From DATARR01 sp044868005 (GTDB lineage Bacteria > Acidobacteriota > Thermoanaerobaculia > Multivoradales > UBA5704): 64,000 nucleotides of DNA. The notes beneath the pieces were generated by a model. The model was not told where the DNA came from. It was given only the letters and a program-made list of their open reading frames with translations, and did no database searches. How positions within the stretch are numbered: the stretch's first letter is position 1; every line of letters begins with the position of its first letter. The position numbers and the translations under genes were made by a program. The DNA is taken from NCBI GenBank assembly GCA_044868005.1, contig JBIOVX010000188.1:1-64000 (forward strand), given 5' to 3'. Shown here one piece after another: positions 15,005 to 23,760 of the stretch.

Positions 15005-15947
15005 TGAAGCGCACGATCTCATTCGGTGTGTAGACCACGCCGAGCCGGTCCGCCGCCTTGGGGTTGTAGACCTTGTAGAAGCCCTCGTAGATGACCTTGA
15101 GAAAGCTTTGCTTCTCGTGATGGGTGACGATTTGCGCTGCGGCGGATCGGATGGCACCGTAGTAGGGCTCCAGCCCTTTGAGCGTCTGGAACTTGGTGTT
15201 GCCGGTGAAAAAGCTGGCCTCGAGCTTGTAGAGCTCGCGCGCCACGTTGTTGTCCTGGTGGAACGGGGTACCCGGAAAAACCGCGATGAAAATCTCCTCG
15301 GTGAGGATGTGCTGAATCAGCATCTCGCGCACGTCGGCTGCGGTGAGGCTGGGGTTGATGGTCTCCTGTGCGTGCTCAAGGAAGGCTTGCGATGCTCGGC
15401 GGAATTTCTCGTTGGTGCTATGGGCCTCCTCGATCATGTCACGCAGGGCGCCGAGCACGGCGGGAAGATCCGCCTTGAACTGCTCCACCGCCTTCCGGAA
15501 CTGCACCACCGCGGGCGGCACGTAGTCGAAGAACAGCCGTAGGAGCTTCTCGAGCTTCTCCACGTCCTCCACAGAGCAACGCATTACCTCGGTCTTGGCC
15601 TGCATCAAGACCGCTTGCGTCGAGTCCTCAAAGATGATGTTGTCCTGCGGATAGCCGCGCCGCAGCTTTACGGCGATCTCGCTGTCGAGGTCATCCTTTT
15701 CGTCTTTCGCCTCCCAGTAGCCGAAGGGCACACGCAACGCGTGCAGCAGCGCGCCGTCAACGTAGCGACGCTCTTTTGTAGGCGTGGCGATCTCGTACTC
15801 GGGGACGAAGATCAGGTCGTGCGCGCGCGCCCAACCCTTAAGAAGATCCTTGAACGCCTCACGCACCACGGATTCGCGGCGCGTGCCCGCCACCTTGCGC
15901 AGATCTTGGAGCTGGTTGAGGTACTGCTGGATCAAGAGCTGGCTCAA
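14658..15947 (-). pseudogene. Type ISP restriction-modification enzyme, N-terminal nuclease part ending in a frameshift
   Basis: The frame opens MSQLLIQQYLNQLQDLRKVAG at 15947. It encodes the N-terminal nuclease-like domain, with YVDGALLHALRVPFGYWEAKD supplying the D and ExK residues of a PD-(D/E)XK nuclease, then a helical connector, and reaches GVVYTPNEIVRF about residue 314 before the frame is lost. The intact family continues directly with MIESADWL, found in another frame at 15004. One extra A on the coding strand (TT at 15004-15005 on the plus strand) causes the shift, so residues after 314 are out of frame. It could be a real inactivation or a sequencing error; full length would be ~1020 residues. 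Confidence 0.8.
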
Positions 15948-15968
15948 GCGGTGGCTCCTCCTGAGGGA

Positions 15969-16283
15969 CTAGAAGGTCAGTTCGCGAAGCTCACCCGAGC
16001 GTAGCTTGTCCAAGGCCGCGATGACTTCAACAATGTGGGCCTGAATTCTGGGCCAGTTGGTGGTCGGGAGAACGAGAATCGCCAACCGTCTGCCAGCGAG
16101 ATTCTGTTGGAAGCGAAGGCTTCGATCCGTCGTGACGAAGACATCGAATTCCAGTCCGGCAACCTTCAATAGATCGCCGTTCTCGAGCGCCGACCAGCCC
16201 ATCTCGAAGGTTGTGGCAACCGAATGGCCTTTGAGCTCGCGACGCAACGGTGCGGGCGTTCCTTGGTCGAGGAGGATTCTCAC
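15969..16283 (-). CDS. DUF5615 PIN-like toxin
   Basis: 104 residues starting MRILLDQGTPAPLRREL, with the first acidic residue (D6) of the DUF5615/PIN-like fold. The central FDVFVTTDRSLRFQQNL carries the second acidic position; the FVTTDRS phrase is typical. Predicted RNase toxin. It follows its DUF433 antitoxin gene by 28 bp on the same strand, the same order as in the pair at 3610-4211, though the two pairs are quite diverged in sequence and are not a recent duplication. It lies 21 bp upstream of the restriction-modification gene start, so it may be read with that gene. Confidence 0.88.
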   Translation of the reverse strand: MRILLDQGTPAPLRRELKGHSVATTFEMGWSALENGDLLKVAGLEFDVFVTTDRSLRFQQNLAGRRLAILVLPTTNWPRIQAHIVEVIAALDKLRSGELRELTF

Positions 16284-16311
16284 GCTGTTGGTGAAGATCC
16301 GTCTTTACGGG

Positions 16312-16530
16312 TCATACCTCGGCGAGGCTCTGCTCGGCATGCGCGAGGACGGCTTCGACCTGTTGACGAGTCACGCCCGGAAACCACTCCAGAAAATCGT
16401 CTACCCGCGCTCCGCCTTCGAGGTTCTCGAAAAGAGCTCTGACGGGCACACGCGTGCCCTTGAAAAGCCAGGCGCCGCTGACTTTTCCCGGATTCCTTTC
16501 AACCGCCGGACACTGGCTCCAATCGAGCAT
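16312..16530 (-). CDS. DUF433 antitoxin
   Basis: 72 residues. The DUF433 pattern is visible: CPAVERNPGKVSGAWLFKGT RVPVRALFENLEGG with the conserved K-G-x-x-x-F-K-G-T-R-V-P-V section, then the helical VDDFLEWFPGVTRQQVEAVLAHAEQSL. It should neutralise the DUF5615 toxin encoded 28 bp downstream and repress their promoter. The ATG at 16530 begins MLDWSQCPAVER. It belongs to a run of small toxin-antitoxin genes (16.0-17.1 kb) beside the broken restriction-modification gene. Confidence 0.88.
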   Translation of the reverse strand: MLDWSQCPAVERNPGKVSGAWLFKGTRVPVRALFENLEGGARVDDFLEWFPGVTRQQVEAVLAHAEQSLAEV

Positions 16531-16567
16531 AGTTCAAGGATAACAGAATCTGCCGACCCCTTCAGGT

Positions 16568-16846
16568 CTAGCTCCGATGGGCCTCCTTATAGGCCTTCAG
16601 CACCGCGTTCATCTGACTTTGATAGCCGGCCCCCTTGGCCCGAAACCACTCCAAGACGTCGGTGTCAATACGCAGGGTGAGCTGAGACTTTCGAGGGACC
16701 GGTTTGAGGCCCTTGCGCACCAGAGCACGGGCGAACGCTTCGGGAGGGATCTCCGGAAGATCCGACAAGTCGATATCTTCATCCCGCATCCGATCAACCC
16801 GCTCCCAGTCAGTTTGAGAGTGCTGAGAGGTAGATCTTCTCTTCAT
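16568..16846 (-). CDS. brnA: BrnA family antitoxin
   Basis: 92 residues. BrnA proteins carry a C-terminal ribbon-helix-helix that binds DNA and an N-terminal part that grips BrnT. Here LTLRIDTDVLEWFRAKGAGY QSQMNAVLKAYKEAH is the RHH region, with the usual K(S/T)QLTLRID lead-in; the acidic IDLSDLPEIPPEAFARA is the typical linker. The gene overlaps the 3' end of the toxin gene by 38 bp, the order (toxin first) characteristic of brnTA. The complex is expected to autorepress its promoter upstream of 17087. Confidence 0.9.
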   Translation of the reverse strand: MKRRSTSQHSQTDWERVDRMRDEDIDLSDLPEIPPEAFARALVRKGLKPVPRKSQLTLRIDTDVLEWFRAKGAGYQSQMNAVLKAYKEAHRS

Positions 16847-17087
16847 TTCGCCTCATCCTCCTTATCGAGATGAACCGGATGACGTTGGCTCGCTCGGTGT
16901 GAACCACCGCCACGAGCCTGCCTTCCAGAACACCGAACGTGACAAAGCGTTGTTCGCCATAGTCCAGCCGCGTGTCTTCGATCGTGATCGTGAAGCCCTC
17001 GAAGACCGCCTCTGCCCCCACGAAGTCGATTCCATGCTTTTGGAGGTTCGCCACTCGCTTGGTTTCATCCCATTCATACCAGGTCAT
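16809..17087 (-). CDS. brnT: BrnT family ribonuclease toxin
   Basis: 92 residues. BrnT is a RelE-like RNase toxin. The N-terminal signature YEWDETKRVANLQKHGIDFVGA and the C-terminal IRFISIRRMRRNEEKIY are both diagnostic, the latter holding the conserved arginines needed for cleavage. The ATG at 17087 opens MTWYEWDETK. The BrnA gene begins inside its 3' end. In the 207 bp upstream (17088-17294) I see no gene; a pair of TTGATCAA palindromes sits at its far end near the amidohydrolase stop. Confidence 0.92.
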   Translation of the reverse strand: MTWYEWDETKRVANLQKHGIDFVGAEAVFEGFTITIEDTRLDYGEQRFVTFGVLEGRLVAVVHTERANVIRFISIRRMRRNEEKIYLSALSN

Positions 17088-17294
17088 TGTAGTTACTCTC
17101 CGTAGCTACGTCAAGTGGGTGCGCAAGGCATTTGCACCTCCAATAAGACGAAAAAAGTGCCTGTTATCTTGCACTCACCTGCAACTCCTTGCGTTAGAGG
17201 CACTTGGAGAACGCAGGCGAGCTCGAGGGGGCTGCCGGACGACGCGCGAAGACCTGCTGCGCAAGCTGGCCGCCCTCGGTTGATCAACTGTTGA

Positions 17295-18611
17295 TCAACG
17301 CAGGTACGGCGCTACATTCGCCGCGATCGTCTTGAATTCCTCGTCGGTCAACGGCACCACCGCGCGGAAATGCGCCCAGGATTGGCGCGCCGCAGGAGGA
17401 CCGAGGTCGGTGCCGAAGAGGACGCGCTGGGGGCCGACCTGCCGGATGCGCATGGCGAACGTACGCAGGAGCTCGTCCGACCTTACGTCGGCTACGGTCG
17501 CGACGTCGAAGTAGAGGTTCTTCGTCCGCGGATCTCCGGCGGCGATCGCCTTCGCGTAGACCTCCAGGGCCTCGTCGGTGTAGCCCGGGCCGCCGCCGGC
17601 GAAGTGCGCGATCTGCACCGGCACGTCGGGCGCGGCCGGCAGGATCTGGCTGAGGAAGATCTCGGCGTCCTCGCGTCCGTAGTCCCGCCCCGTCCACAGG
17701 TGAGCGACGATGGCCAGCCGGCGCTCGTTGGCCTGGGCGAAGACGCGGCGGACCTTCTCTACGTGCTCCGGGTTCTTCACGTCCACGTCCGAGTTGGCGA
17801 AGTGGAGCTTCAGACCCCTCACCTGCGGGAGCTTCGCGCAGCGGTCGATCTCTGCAGCGGCATAGTCCTTCAGCGGGTTGAAGCTGCAAAGAGCGAACAG
17901 GCGGGTGGGAAAGCGCGCCGCTTCCTGAATGGTCCAGTCGTTCTCCGCCCGCACGTTCGCGTACTCGTCTCCCTCGGCCTTGCGCATGGTCGGGCTGCCG
18001 AACCAGTACGCGGCCGAAAGCACCGCCGCGCGCTGGATCCCGGCTTCATCGAGCTGGGGAATGAGCTGCTCGGCCGGCTTCGGCTCGCGGACCGTCGGCC
18101 CTGGAAACGTGGGTTTCTCGACCGCGATCCGCCACGCTCCGTCAGTGTCCTTGCGCAAGGAAAACAGGACCTGTCCGAAGTGCTTCCCGTCGCCGCGAGT
18201 GAAATAGGCGGCGAGGTAGCCGGTGGAACCCTCCGCTCCGTAGGCGATCGGGGTGATGCGGTACGACCGCGCGAAGAGCTGCTCCGCAAGGAAAGTCGTG
18301 ACCTCGTCGCGGCCGCGGATCCAGCGGGGCTCCTCGCTATCGAAGGCCAGGCTGTCTTCCGTAAAGAGACCGGTGAGGGCCGACTTGTCATTCCATCCCT
18401 TCTCGTGGGCGCGGAGCAGGCGCGCGAGGTCCTCGGGCACCGCGATCTCCGGCAGCGGCGGATCGTTGATCAGCTTCGTGCCGGCCGGGCTGAGCAGGTG
18501 CGCGTGGTGGTCGGCGAGCGGCGCGAAGGGATCCCGGGCCGGAGCGGCCTTGTCGTCGGCCGTCTGGCCGAGGACGGCGACGGACAGAGCTGCCATCAGA
18601 AATCGCTTCAT
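17295..18611 (-). CDS. Secreted SnoaL-like/amidohydrolase fusion protein
   Basis: 438 residues. The N terminus (MKRFLMAALSVAVLGQTADD) is a signal peptide. Next comes a short section with a DHHAHLLSP motif that looks like the start of an amidohydrolase-2 barrel, then an NTF2/SnoaL-like insert (about 65-165: LARLLRAHEKGWNDKSALTGLFTEDSLAFDSEEPRW), and then the rest of the metal-dependent barrel (about 180-430) with LKLHFANSDVD, VAHLWTG, VQIAHFAGG and the final RVLFGTDLG aspartate. A SnoaL domain inserted between the HxH strand and the barrel is unusual. A GGAGC site precedes ATG 18611. It lies 13 bp downstream of the ADOP permease and is probably cotranscribed with it. Confidence 0.75.
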   Translation of the reverse strand: MKRFLMAALSVAVLGQTADDKAAPARDPFAPLADHHAHLLSPAGTKLINDPPLPEIAVPEDLARLLRAHEKGWNDKSALTGLFTEDSLAFDSEEPRWIRGRDEVTTFLAEQLFARSYRITPIAYGAEGSTGYLAAYFTRGDGKHFGQVLFSLRKDTDGAWRIAVEKPTFPGPTVREPKPAEQLIPQLDEAGIQRAAVLSAAYWFGSPTMRKAEGDEYANVRAENDWTIQEAARFPTRLFALCSFNPLKDYAAAEIDRCAKLPQVRGLKLHFANSDVDVKNPEHVEKVRRVFAQANERRLAIVAHLWTGRDYGREDAEIFLSQILPAAPDVPVQIAHFAGGGPGYTDEALEVYAKAIAAGDPRTKNLYFDVATVADVRSDELLRTFAMRIRQVGPQRVLFGTDLGPPAARQSWAHFRAVVPLTDEEFKTIAANVAPYLR

Positions 18612-18624
18612 CGGAAGCTCCTTT

Positions 18625-21294
18625 TCATTCGTAGCGCAGCGCGACCAGCGGGTCCACACGCGACGCCCGCCGCGCCGGGATGTAACAGGCGACGATGGAC
18701 ACCAGCGTGAGCAGCAGCACGATGAGCCCGAACGTCAGCGGGTCGGTGGCGCTCACGCCATAGAGCAGGCTGGCGATGACGCGTGTCAGGGCGAGAGCTC
18801 CGAGCAGTCCCAGCACCACTCCGGCGAGCACCAGCGCCAGCCCCTGACCGATCACCAGCCGCAGCACGTCGAGAGCCTTGGCGCCCAGGGCCATGCGGAC
18901 GCCGATCTCGCTTTCGCGCTGGGCCACCGAATAGGACATGACGCCGTAGATCCCCGCCGCCGCCAGGGTGAGGGCGAGGCAGGCGAAGGCGCCGAGCAGC
19001 AGGGTTCCGAACCGTGTCCGCGCGATGGATTCGGCGAGCCAGCTCTCCATCGTGCGGACGTCCGCCACGGGCTGGTCCTTGTCGATCGCCAGGATGCGCT
19101 GGCGGGCGGCGGGCCCGAGGCTCTCCGGATCGCCGGTGGTGCGGAGGATGAGCGTCATCGACGAATAGACGAGCTGCGGGGGCGTGAAATAGACCATCGG
19201 CCGCAGGTCGCCCTCCAACTGGCTGTACCGGGCGTCGCCGACCACGCCGATGATCTCCGTCGGGTGAGGCTCGTCCCACATCTCGACGGAGATGCGCTGG
19301 CCGATCGGGTTCTCGCCCGGGAAGTATTTGCGCACCATCGTTTCGTTGATCACCGCCACCTTGCGGTCTTCCATCGCCTCCTGCTCGTCGAACGTACGCC
19401 CGGCGACCAGCGGGATGTCCATGGTGCGGAAGTACTCCTCGTCGGCCACCCGCACGTCGGTAGCGAGATCGGCGCCCGGCGGCGGGGCCGGCCGGCCCTC
19501 GACCGTGAAGCCGGTGGCCGCGCCGAGGTCGGCGAATGGCAGGGCGCTGACGGCGCTGGCCGCGCGCACGCCGGGCAGCGTCCGGAATTCGGCGGCGGCC
19601 CGGCGGAAGAAGGCGACCACCTGGTGTTCCTCCGGGTATTTCGCCGCCGGCAACTGCACGCGCAGGGTCAGCAGGTTCGCGGCGTCGAAGCCGGGATGGA
19701 CGGCCTGCAGCCGCAGGAAGCTCTTGATCATCAGCCCGGCGCCGATCAGCAGCACGAGCGCGAGCACGACCTCGGCGACGACGAGGACGTCGCGCAACCG
19801 GCGGCCACGCGAGCTGCCGGCGGTGCCGCGGCCCGTCTCCTTCAGGGTCTCGCCGAGGTCCACGCGCGAGGCCTCGAGCGCCGGCACCAGGCCGAAGACG
19901 ATCCCGGTCAGCAGCGAGACGGCGAAGGTGAAGAGCAGCACCGGCAGGTTGACGTCGACCTGCTCGGCGCCGAGCAGATTCGCCGGGCTGAGCGCGACGA
20001 GGGCTTCGACGCACCAGCGGGAGAGCAGCAGGCCGAGGGCGCCGCCCAGGAAGGCGAGCAGCAGGCTCTCGGTCAGCAACTGGCGGACGATGCGGCGGCG
20101 GCCGGCGCCGATGGCGGAGCGGATGGCGATCTCCTTGTGCCGGCCCGTGGCGCGCGCCAGCAGCAGGTTGGCGACGTTCACGCAGGCGATGAGAAGCACG
20201 AAGCCGACGGCGCCGAGCAGCACGAGGAGGGCCGGCTTGATCTCGCCCGCCAACTGCTCGCGCAGCGGCACGACGGTCGCGCCCCAACCCTTGTTGAAGC
20301 CCGGGTACTGGCCCTCCAGGCGGGCGGCGATGGTGTCCATTTCCGCCTGCGCCTGCTCGCGCGAGACGCCGGGGGCCAGGCGCGCCACGGCCTGCAGCCA
20401 GCGTCCGCTCGCGTTGCGGTCGCGCAGCCGCTCCGCCAGCGCGATCGGCACCCAGAGCTCGGGCGGCTTGCCGGTGAGCGAATTCTCCTTGATGAACCAG
20501 GTGAAGCCCTCGGGCATGACGCCGACGATGGTGTAGTCGTTGCCGTTGAGCCGCAGGCTGCGGCCGACGGCGCCGGGCGAGCGGCCGAAACGGCGCTGCC
20601 ACAGGCCGTGGCTGAGGATGGCGATCCTCGCCCGCTCCTCGCCTTTCACGTCGTCGGGCCGGAAGGTGCGGCCCACCGCCGCCTCGGCGCCGAGCAGCAC
20701 GAAGAGGTTGGGAGATACGAGTTGGAACGGCACCTCCTCGGGAGCGCCCTCGCCGGTGAGGTTGGCCCGCCGGTCGGCGATTGCGGCCACCTCGTCGAAG
20801 GACTTCGCCTGGTCCCGCCAATCGAAGAAGTTCGCCGGGCTGAGGGTGTTGTGCGGATGGTTCTCCGCGCGGTCGTTCTCCCACAGGACGACGGTCCTCC
20901 CGGCGTGGCGGTACGGCAAGGCACGCAGCAGCACCGCCTCCACGACGCTGAAGATAGCCGTGTTGGCGCCGACGCCGAGCGCCAGGGTGAGCACCGCGAT
21001 GGCGGTGAACGCCGGGCTCTTCGCCAGCATCCGCGCCGCGTAGCGGAGGTCCTGCAAAAAGGTTTCGATCACGCCGCCGCCGCGCACCTCGTAGCCTCTC
21101 TCCCGCAGGCTGTCGAGATTGCCGAAGCTGCGGAGCGCGGCCCGGCGCGCCTCCTCGGGCGACATCCCCTTCTCCACGTTCGCTTCCGCCTGCATCTCCA
21201 GGTGGAGGCGCATCTCCTCGTCCATGTCCGCGATCACCGCGTCGCGCCGCAGCAGGCCGTTCAGGCGGGCCGAGATGACTCTGAGCTGTCGCAT
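18625..21294 (-). CDS. ADOP-family MacB/FtsX-type ABC permease
   Basis: 889 residues. An N-terminal soluble helical section (MDEEMRLHLEMQAEANVEKGMSPEEARRAALRSFGN) followed by RYAARMLAKSPAFTAIAVLTLALGVGANTAIFS is the signature of acidobacterial duplicated orphan permeases. Then come a MacB-like periplasmic domain, a first FtsX membrane unit (three helices around 380-490, ending GLVPALEASRVDL), a second periplasmic domain and a second FtsX unit (about 765-885, ending YIPARRASRVDPLVALRYE). These act as mechanotransmission-type permeases, usually without an adjacent ATPase; the substrate is unknown. The PadR gene lies 9 bp upstream. Confidence 0.92.
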   Translation of the reverse strand: MRQLRVISARLNGLLRRDAVIADMDEEMRLHLEMQAEANVEKGMSPEEARRAALRSFGNLDSLRERGYEVRGGGVIETFLQDLRYAARMLAKSPAFTAIAVLTLALGVGANTAIFSVVEAVLLRALPYRHAGRTVVLWENDRAENHPHNTLSPANFFDWRDQAKSFDEVAAIADRRANLTGEGAPEEVPFQLVSPNLFVLLGAEAAVGRTFRPDDVKGEERARIAILSHGLWQRRFGRSPGAVGRSLRLNGNDYTIVGVMPEGFTWFIKENSLTGKPPELWVPIALAERLRDRNASGRWLQAVARLAPGVSREQAQAEMDTIAARLEGQYPGFNKGWGATVVPLREQLAGEIKPALLVLLGAVGFVLLIACVNVANLLLARATGRHKEIAIRSAIGAGRRRIVRQLLTESLLLAFLGGALGLLLSRWCVEALVALSPANLLGAEQVDVNLPVLLFTFAVSLLTGIVFGLVPALEASRVDLGETLKETGRGTAGSSRGRRLRDVLVVAEVVLALVLLIGAGLMIKSFLRLQAVHPGFDAANLLTLRVQLPAAKYPEEHQVVAFFRRAAAEFRTLPGVRAASAVSALPFADLGAATGFTVEGRPAPPPGADLATDVRVADEEYFRTMDIPLVAGRTFDEQEAMEDRKVAVINETMVRKYFPGENPIGQRISVEMWDEPHPTEIIGVVGDARYSQLEGDLRPMVYFTPPQLVYSSMTLILRTTGDPESLGPAARQRILAIDKDQPVADVRTMESWLAESIARTRFGTLLLGAFACLALTLAAAGIYGVMSYSVAQRESEIGVRMALGAKALDVLRLVIGQGLALVLAGVVLGLLGALALTRVIASLLYGVSATDPLTFGLIVLLLTLVSIVACYIPARRASRVDPLVALRYE

Positions 21295-21303
21295 GGCGAA
21301 TCC

Positions 21304-21636
21304 TCAGGTGGCCTGCCGCACCTTGGCGACGGCGAGGACCAGGCGGTCCCAGCTCGCCTCTTCGACCTCGAGCTGCTTGCTGCCGGCTTTGGTGAGGGTG
21401 TAGAACTTGGCGCGGCGGCCGGTCTCGTTGAGGTCCCACTTGGAAGAGACCCAGCCGCGCTGCTCGATGCGGTAGAGCGCCGGGTAGAGCGAGCCCTGCT
21501 CCACCTCCAGCATCTCGCCGGACATCTGGCGGATGCGCTGGATGATGCCGTAGCCGTGCAGGGCCCCAAGCGAGACGGCCTTCAGGATGAGCATGTCGAG
21601 CGTGCCCAGCAGCAGGTCGGCTTTCTGTTTCGTCAT
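21304..21636 (-). CDS. PadR family transcriptional regulator
   Basis: 110 residues. The winged-helix PadR domain is complete: LLLGTLDMLILKAVSLGALHGYGI, then QGSLYPALYRIEQRGWVSSKW with the recognition helix, and the wing ending RAKFYTLTKAGSKQLEVEE, followed by a short C-terminal helix for dimerisation. Genes of this class sit directly before ADOP permeases and repress the pair. A perfect 8-bp inverted repeat lies 27 bp upstream of the start and is the likely operator. Inducer unknown. The ATG at 21636 has a GGAGGTGAAAG site. Confidence 0.95.
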   Translation of the reverse strand: MTKQKADLLLGTLDMLILKAVSLGALHGYGIIQRIRQMSGEMLEVEQGSLYPALYRIEQRGWVSSKWDLNETGRRAKFYTLTKAGSKQLEVEEASWDRLVLAVAKVRQAT

Positions 21637-21662
21637 CGGTCTTTCACCTCCAGGCGAATGCG

Positions 21663-21682
21663 ATGCCTAGAACGCTAGGCAT
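21663..21682. promoter_or_regulatory. Probable PadR operator
   Basis: ATGCCTAG and CTAGGCAT form a perfect inverted repeat separated by AACG, 27 bp upstream of the padR start. A half-site GCCTAG follows at 21696-21701. Position and symmetry suit a PadR dimer autorepressing the padR-ADOP-amidohydrolase operon. Confidence 0.7.
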
Positions 21683-21733
21683 GATAAGCGCGGAAGCCTA
21701 GACCGTCAAGGCTTCGTCGGAAAAGGTGGGATT

Positions 21734-23755
21734 TCAGGGCGTCCAGCGCCACACGCCTTGCCCGCGGAAGGCCGCCAGGAGGGCTTCGGGCCTTCTGGGA
21801 TCGACGACGATCGTGGGCGCATCGTGGTCCGGTGCGCCTTCGAGCTGCGTCCAGGTCGAGCCGTCGTCGAGGCTGCGGAAGATGCCGCGGTCGGTCGTCG
21901 CGGCGTACCAGGTGCCGGAGCGGGGGTCGCACGCGAGCTGACGGACCGCCGCGCCCTCGGGCAGGCCGCTGCCCAGGCGGCGCCAGCGCCTGCCGCCGTT
22001 CCCGCTCACCAGGATCCTGTCGTCGGTCCCTGCCAGGAGCCGGCCCTTGGCGGCGGGATCGGCGGCGAGCGCGAGGATCGTGGGCGGGTTCTTCATCATC
22101 GAGTGCCAGGAGGCGCCGGAGTCCTCGCTGAGGAAAAACTGGAGGGTGAAAGGAAAGCCGCCGCCGCTGACCACCCAGCGTCTCCGGGCATCGAAGGGAT
22201 CGACCGTATAGGAGCGGAAGGAGGGGCACCAGTCGACGGAAGCCACATGCGTGCAGGAGAGCGGCAGTCCCTGGCTGGATTGGCGCCAGGTCATGCCGCC
22301 GTTGTCGCTCGTCCAGAAGGCGATTTTGCCGAAGTCGCCGACATCCTTGAAGGCTTCGAGCGCCACGTACCGGGGCTGGGTCGAGCTCGACTGCAAGCTC
22401 ACAGCGCCCCGCGGCGCCGAGGGTACGGTGCTCCAGGTGGCGCCGCCGTCCTGGCTCCTGAAAACTCCCTGCGCAGTGAGAGCCAGGAGAGCCGGGCGGC
22501 CGGCGTCGATCACCTGATACGGCTCCTGGAACGGCAGCTTCACCCAGTCCTTGCCGCCGTCGCTGCGAAAGAGACCGGTCGGACCGCCGCCGATCTTCGT
22601 CTCCAGGGCGACGAGACGCCGGCCGACGATCCCATCCGGGAGCCCTTGGGCGACGAAGCCTCCCCGCAGGTCACCGGCGGCGATCCCCCTGTGCCTCGGT
22701 TGCCAGGTCTGTCCACCGTCCGTGCTGACGTGGAGACCGGGCCCGTAAGGCTCGGTGGCGATGCCGTTATAGATGACGTCGCCGCCGGCCGCCACCACGC
22801 CGAACGCCGGCGGGGTCCGCGGCGGCGACCAGGTGTTGCCGCCATCGCGCGACTCGAAGACCCAGAGCTCTAACGTCGGCGAGAAGGCTTCCGTAAAGAC
22901 CCAGACGTGCCGCGGATCCCTGGGATCGATGGCCACGTCTACGCAGCGGGCGCTGTCCAACGGTAGGGACGGGCGGGGCAAGGTCACCCAGTGGGCGCCG
23001 GCGTCGTCGCTGCGGGCCAGACACTGCGCGGGGTCATACGGCACGCCGTACAGCGTGTCCGGAGCCGAGGGAGCCAGGCGGCCGGACACGAATCCGTTCG
23101 TGCCGAAGGCGCTGCGCACGCTCCAGGTCTGCCCGTCATCGGCGCTCACTTCGAGACCCTTCTCGTCGAAGGAGATCAGCTCGGCGCGGATCGGATGGGG
23201 AAAGATGCTGTCCAGGCCGGTGAAATGGGGCACCCAGGCGCCCGCCTGGAACGAGGCGCCGCCGTCCATGGACACCGCGACGCGCGTACCCGTGCCAACT
23301 CCGTCATAGTCGACGCGATAGATGGTTTCGGGCCGGCGTGGATCGACCAGGAGTTGGAAGACCAGCGGGACGATCTGATCCGCCGGAGTCGCGAAACGGC
23401 GCGACCAGGTCTCGCCGGCATCGCCGCTGCGCCAGAGCTGATTGTCGGAAGTCCACACCCAGATCACCTCTGGATCCGCGGGATCGATGGCCAGCGCGCT
23501 CGACGGCCGCTCGAGCCCCCGCTGCACGTTGGTCCACGTCTTGCCCGCGTCCTCGCTCCTCCACAGATACCCTTCCTCGGGTCCCACGGAGGCGATGACG
23601 CGGGCGTACAGGAGCTGCGGACGGCCCGGATGGACCTGCACTTCGATCTCCGGCTCGGAGACAGGTCCGCCGAGAGGCGACCAGCCGGCGGAGGCGGGCG
23701 CGGCCGCCGCGAGAAGAAGAAGTCCCCAGGTGAGCATCCAGCGTTGTCTTGCCAT
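21734..23755 (-). CDS. Secreted BNR/Asp-box beta-propeller protein
   Basis: 673 residues. The N terminus (MARQRWMLTWGLLLLAAAAPASAG) is a signal peptide with cleavage after ASA. The rest is a run of Asp-box repeats: SEDAGKTW, SGDAGETW, SMDGGAS, SADDGQTW, SRDGGNTW, STDGGQTW, SQDGGATW and others, about ten in all, of the kind seen in sialidase-like and Ycf48/VPS10-type propellers. This implies one or two extracellular beta-propellers that bind ligands or proteins; no sialidase catalytic residues were identified. It is the second gene of a tandem pair; its neighbour upstream ends 5 bp before its start and is a close paralogue. Confidence 0.78.
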   Translation of the reverse strand: MARQRWMLTWGLLLLAAAAPASAGWSPLGGPVSEPEIEVQVHPGRPQLLYARVIASVGPEEGYLWRSEDAGKTWTNVQRGLERPSSALAIDPADPEVIWVWTSDNQLWRSGDAGETWSRRFATPADQIVPLVFQLLVDPRRPETIYRVDYDGVGTGTRVAVSMDGGASFQAGAWVPHFTGLDSIFPHPIRAELISFDEKGLEVSADDGQTWSVRSAFGTNGFVSGRLAPSAPDTLYGVPYDPAQCLARSDDAGAHWVTLPRPSLPLDSARCVDVAIDPRDPRHVWVFTEAFSPTLELWVFESRDGGNTWSPPRTPPAFGVVAAGGDVIYNGIATEPYGPGLHVSTDGGQTWQPRHRGIAAGDLRGGFVAQGLPDGIVGRRLVALETKIGGGPTGLFRSDGGKDWVKLPFQEPYQVIDAGRPALLALTAQGVFRSQDGGATWSTVPSAPRGAVSLQSSSTQPRYVALEAFKDVGDFGKIAFWTSDNGGMTWRQSSQGLPLSCTHVASVDWCPSFRSYTVDPFDARRRWVVSGGGFPFTLQFFLSEDSGASWHSMMKNPPTILALAADPAAKGRLLAGTDDRILVSGNGGRRWRRLGSGLPEGAAVRQLACDPRSGTWYAATTDRGIFRSLDDGSTWTQLEGAPDHDAPTIVVDPRRPEALLAAFRGQGVWRWTP

Positions 23756-23760
23756 GACGG

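Noticed and set aside
17088..17294. Small gene or cassette end near GCGTTAGAGGC
   Set aside because: No paired arms, no start with ribosome site; only two TTGATCAA palindromes stand out.
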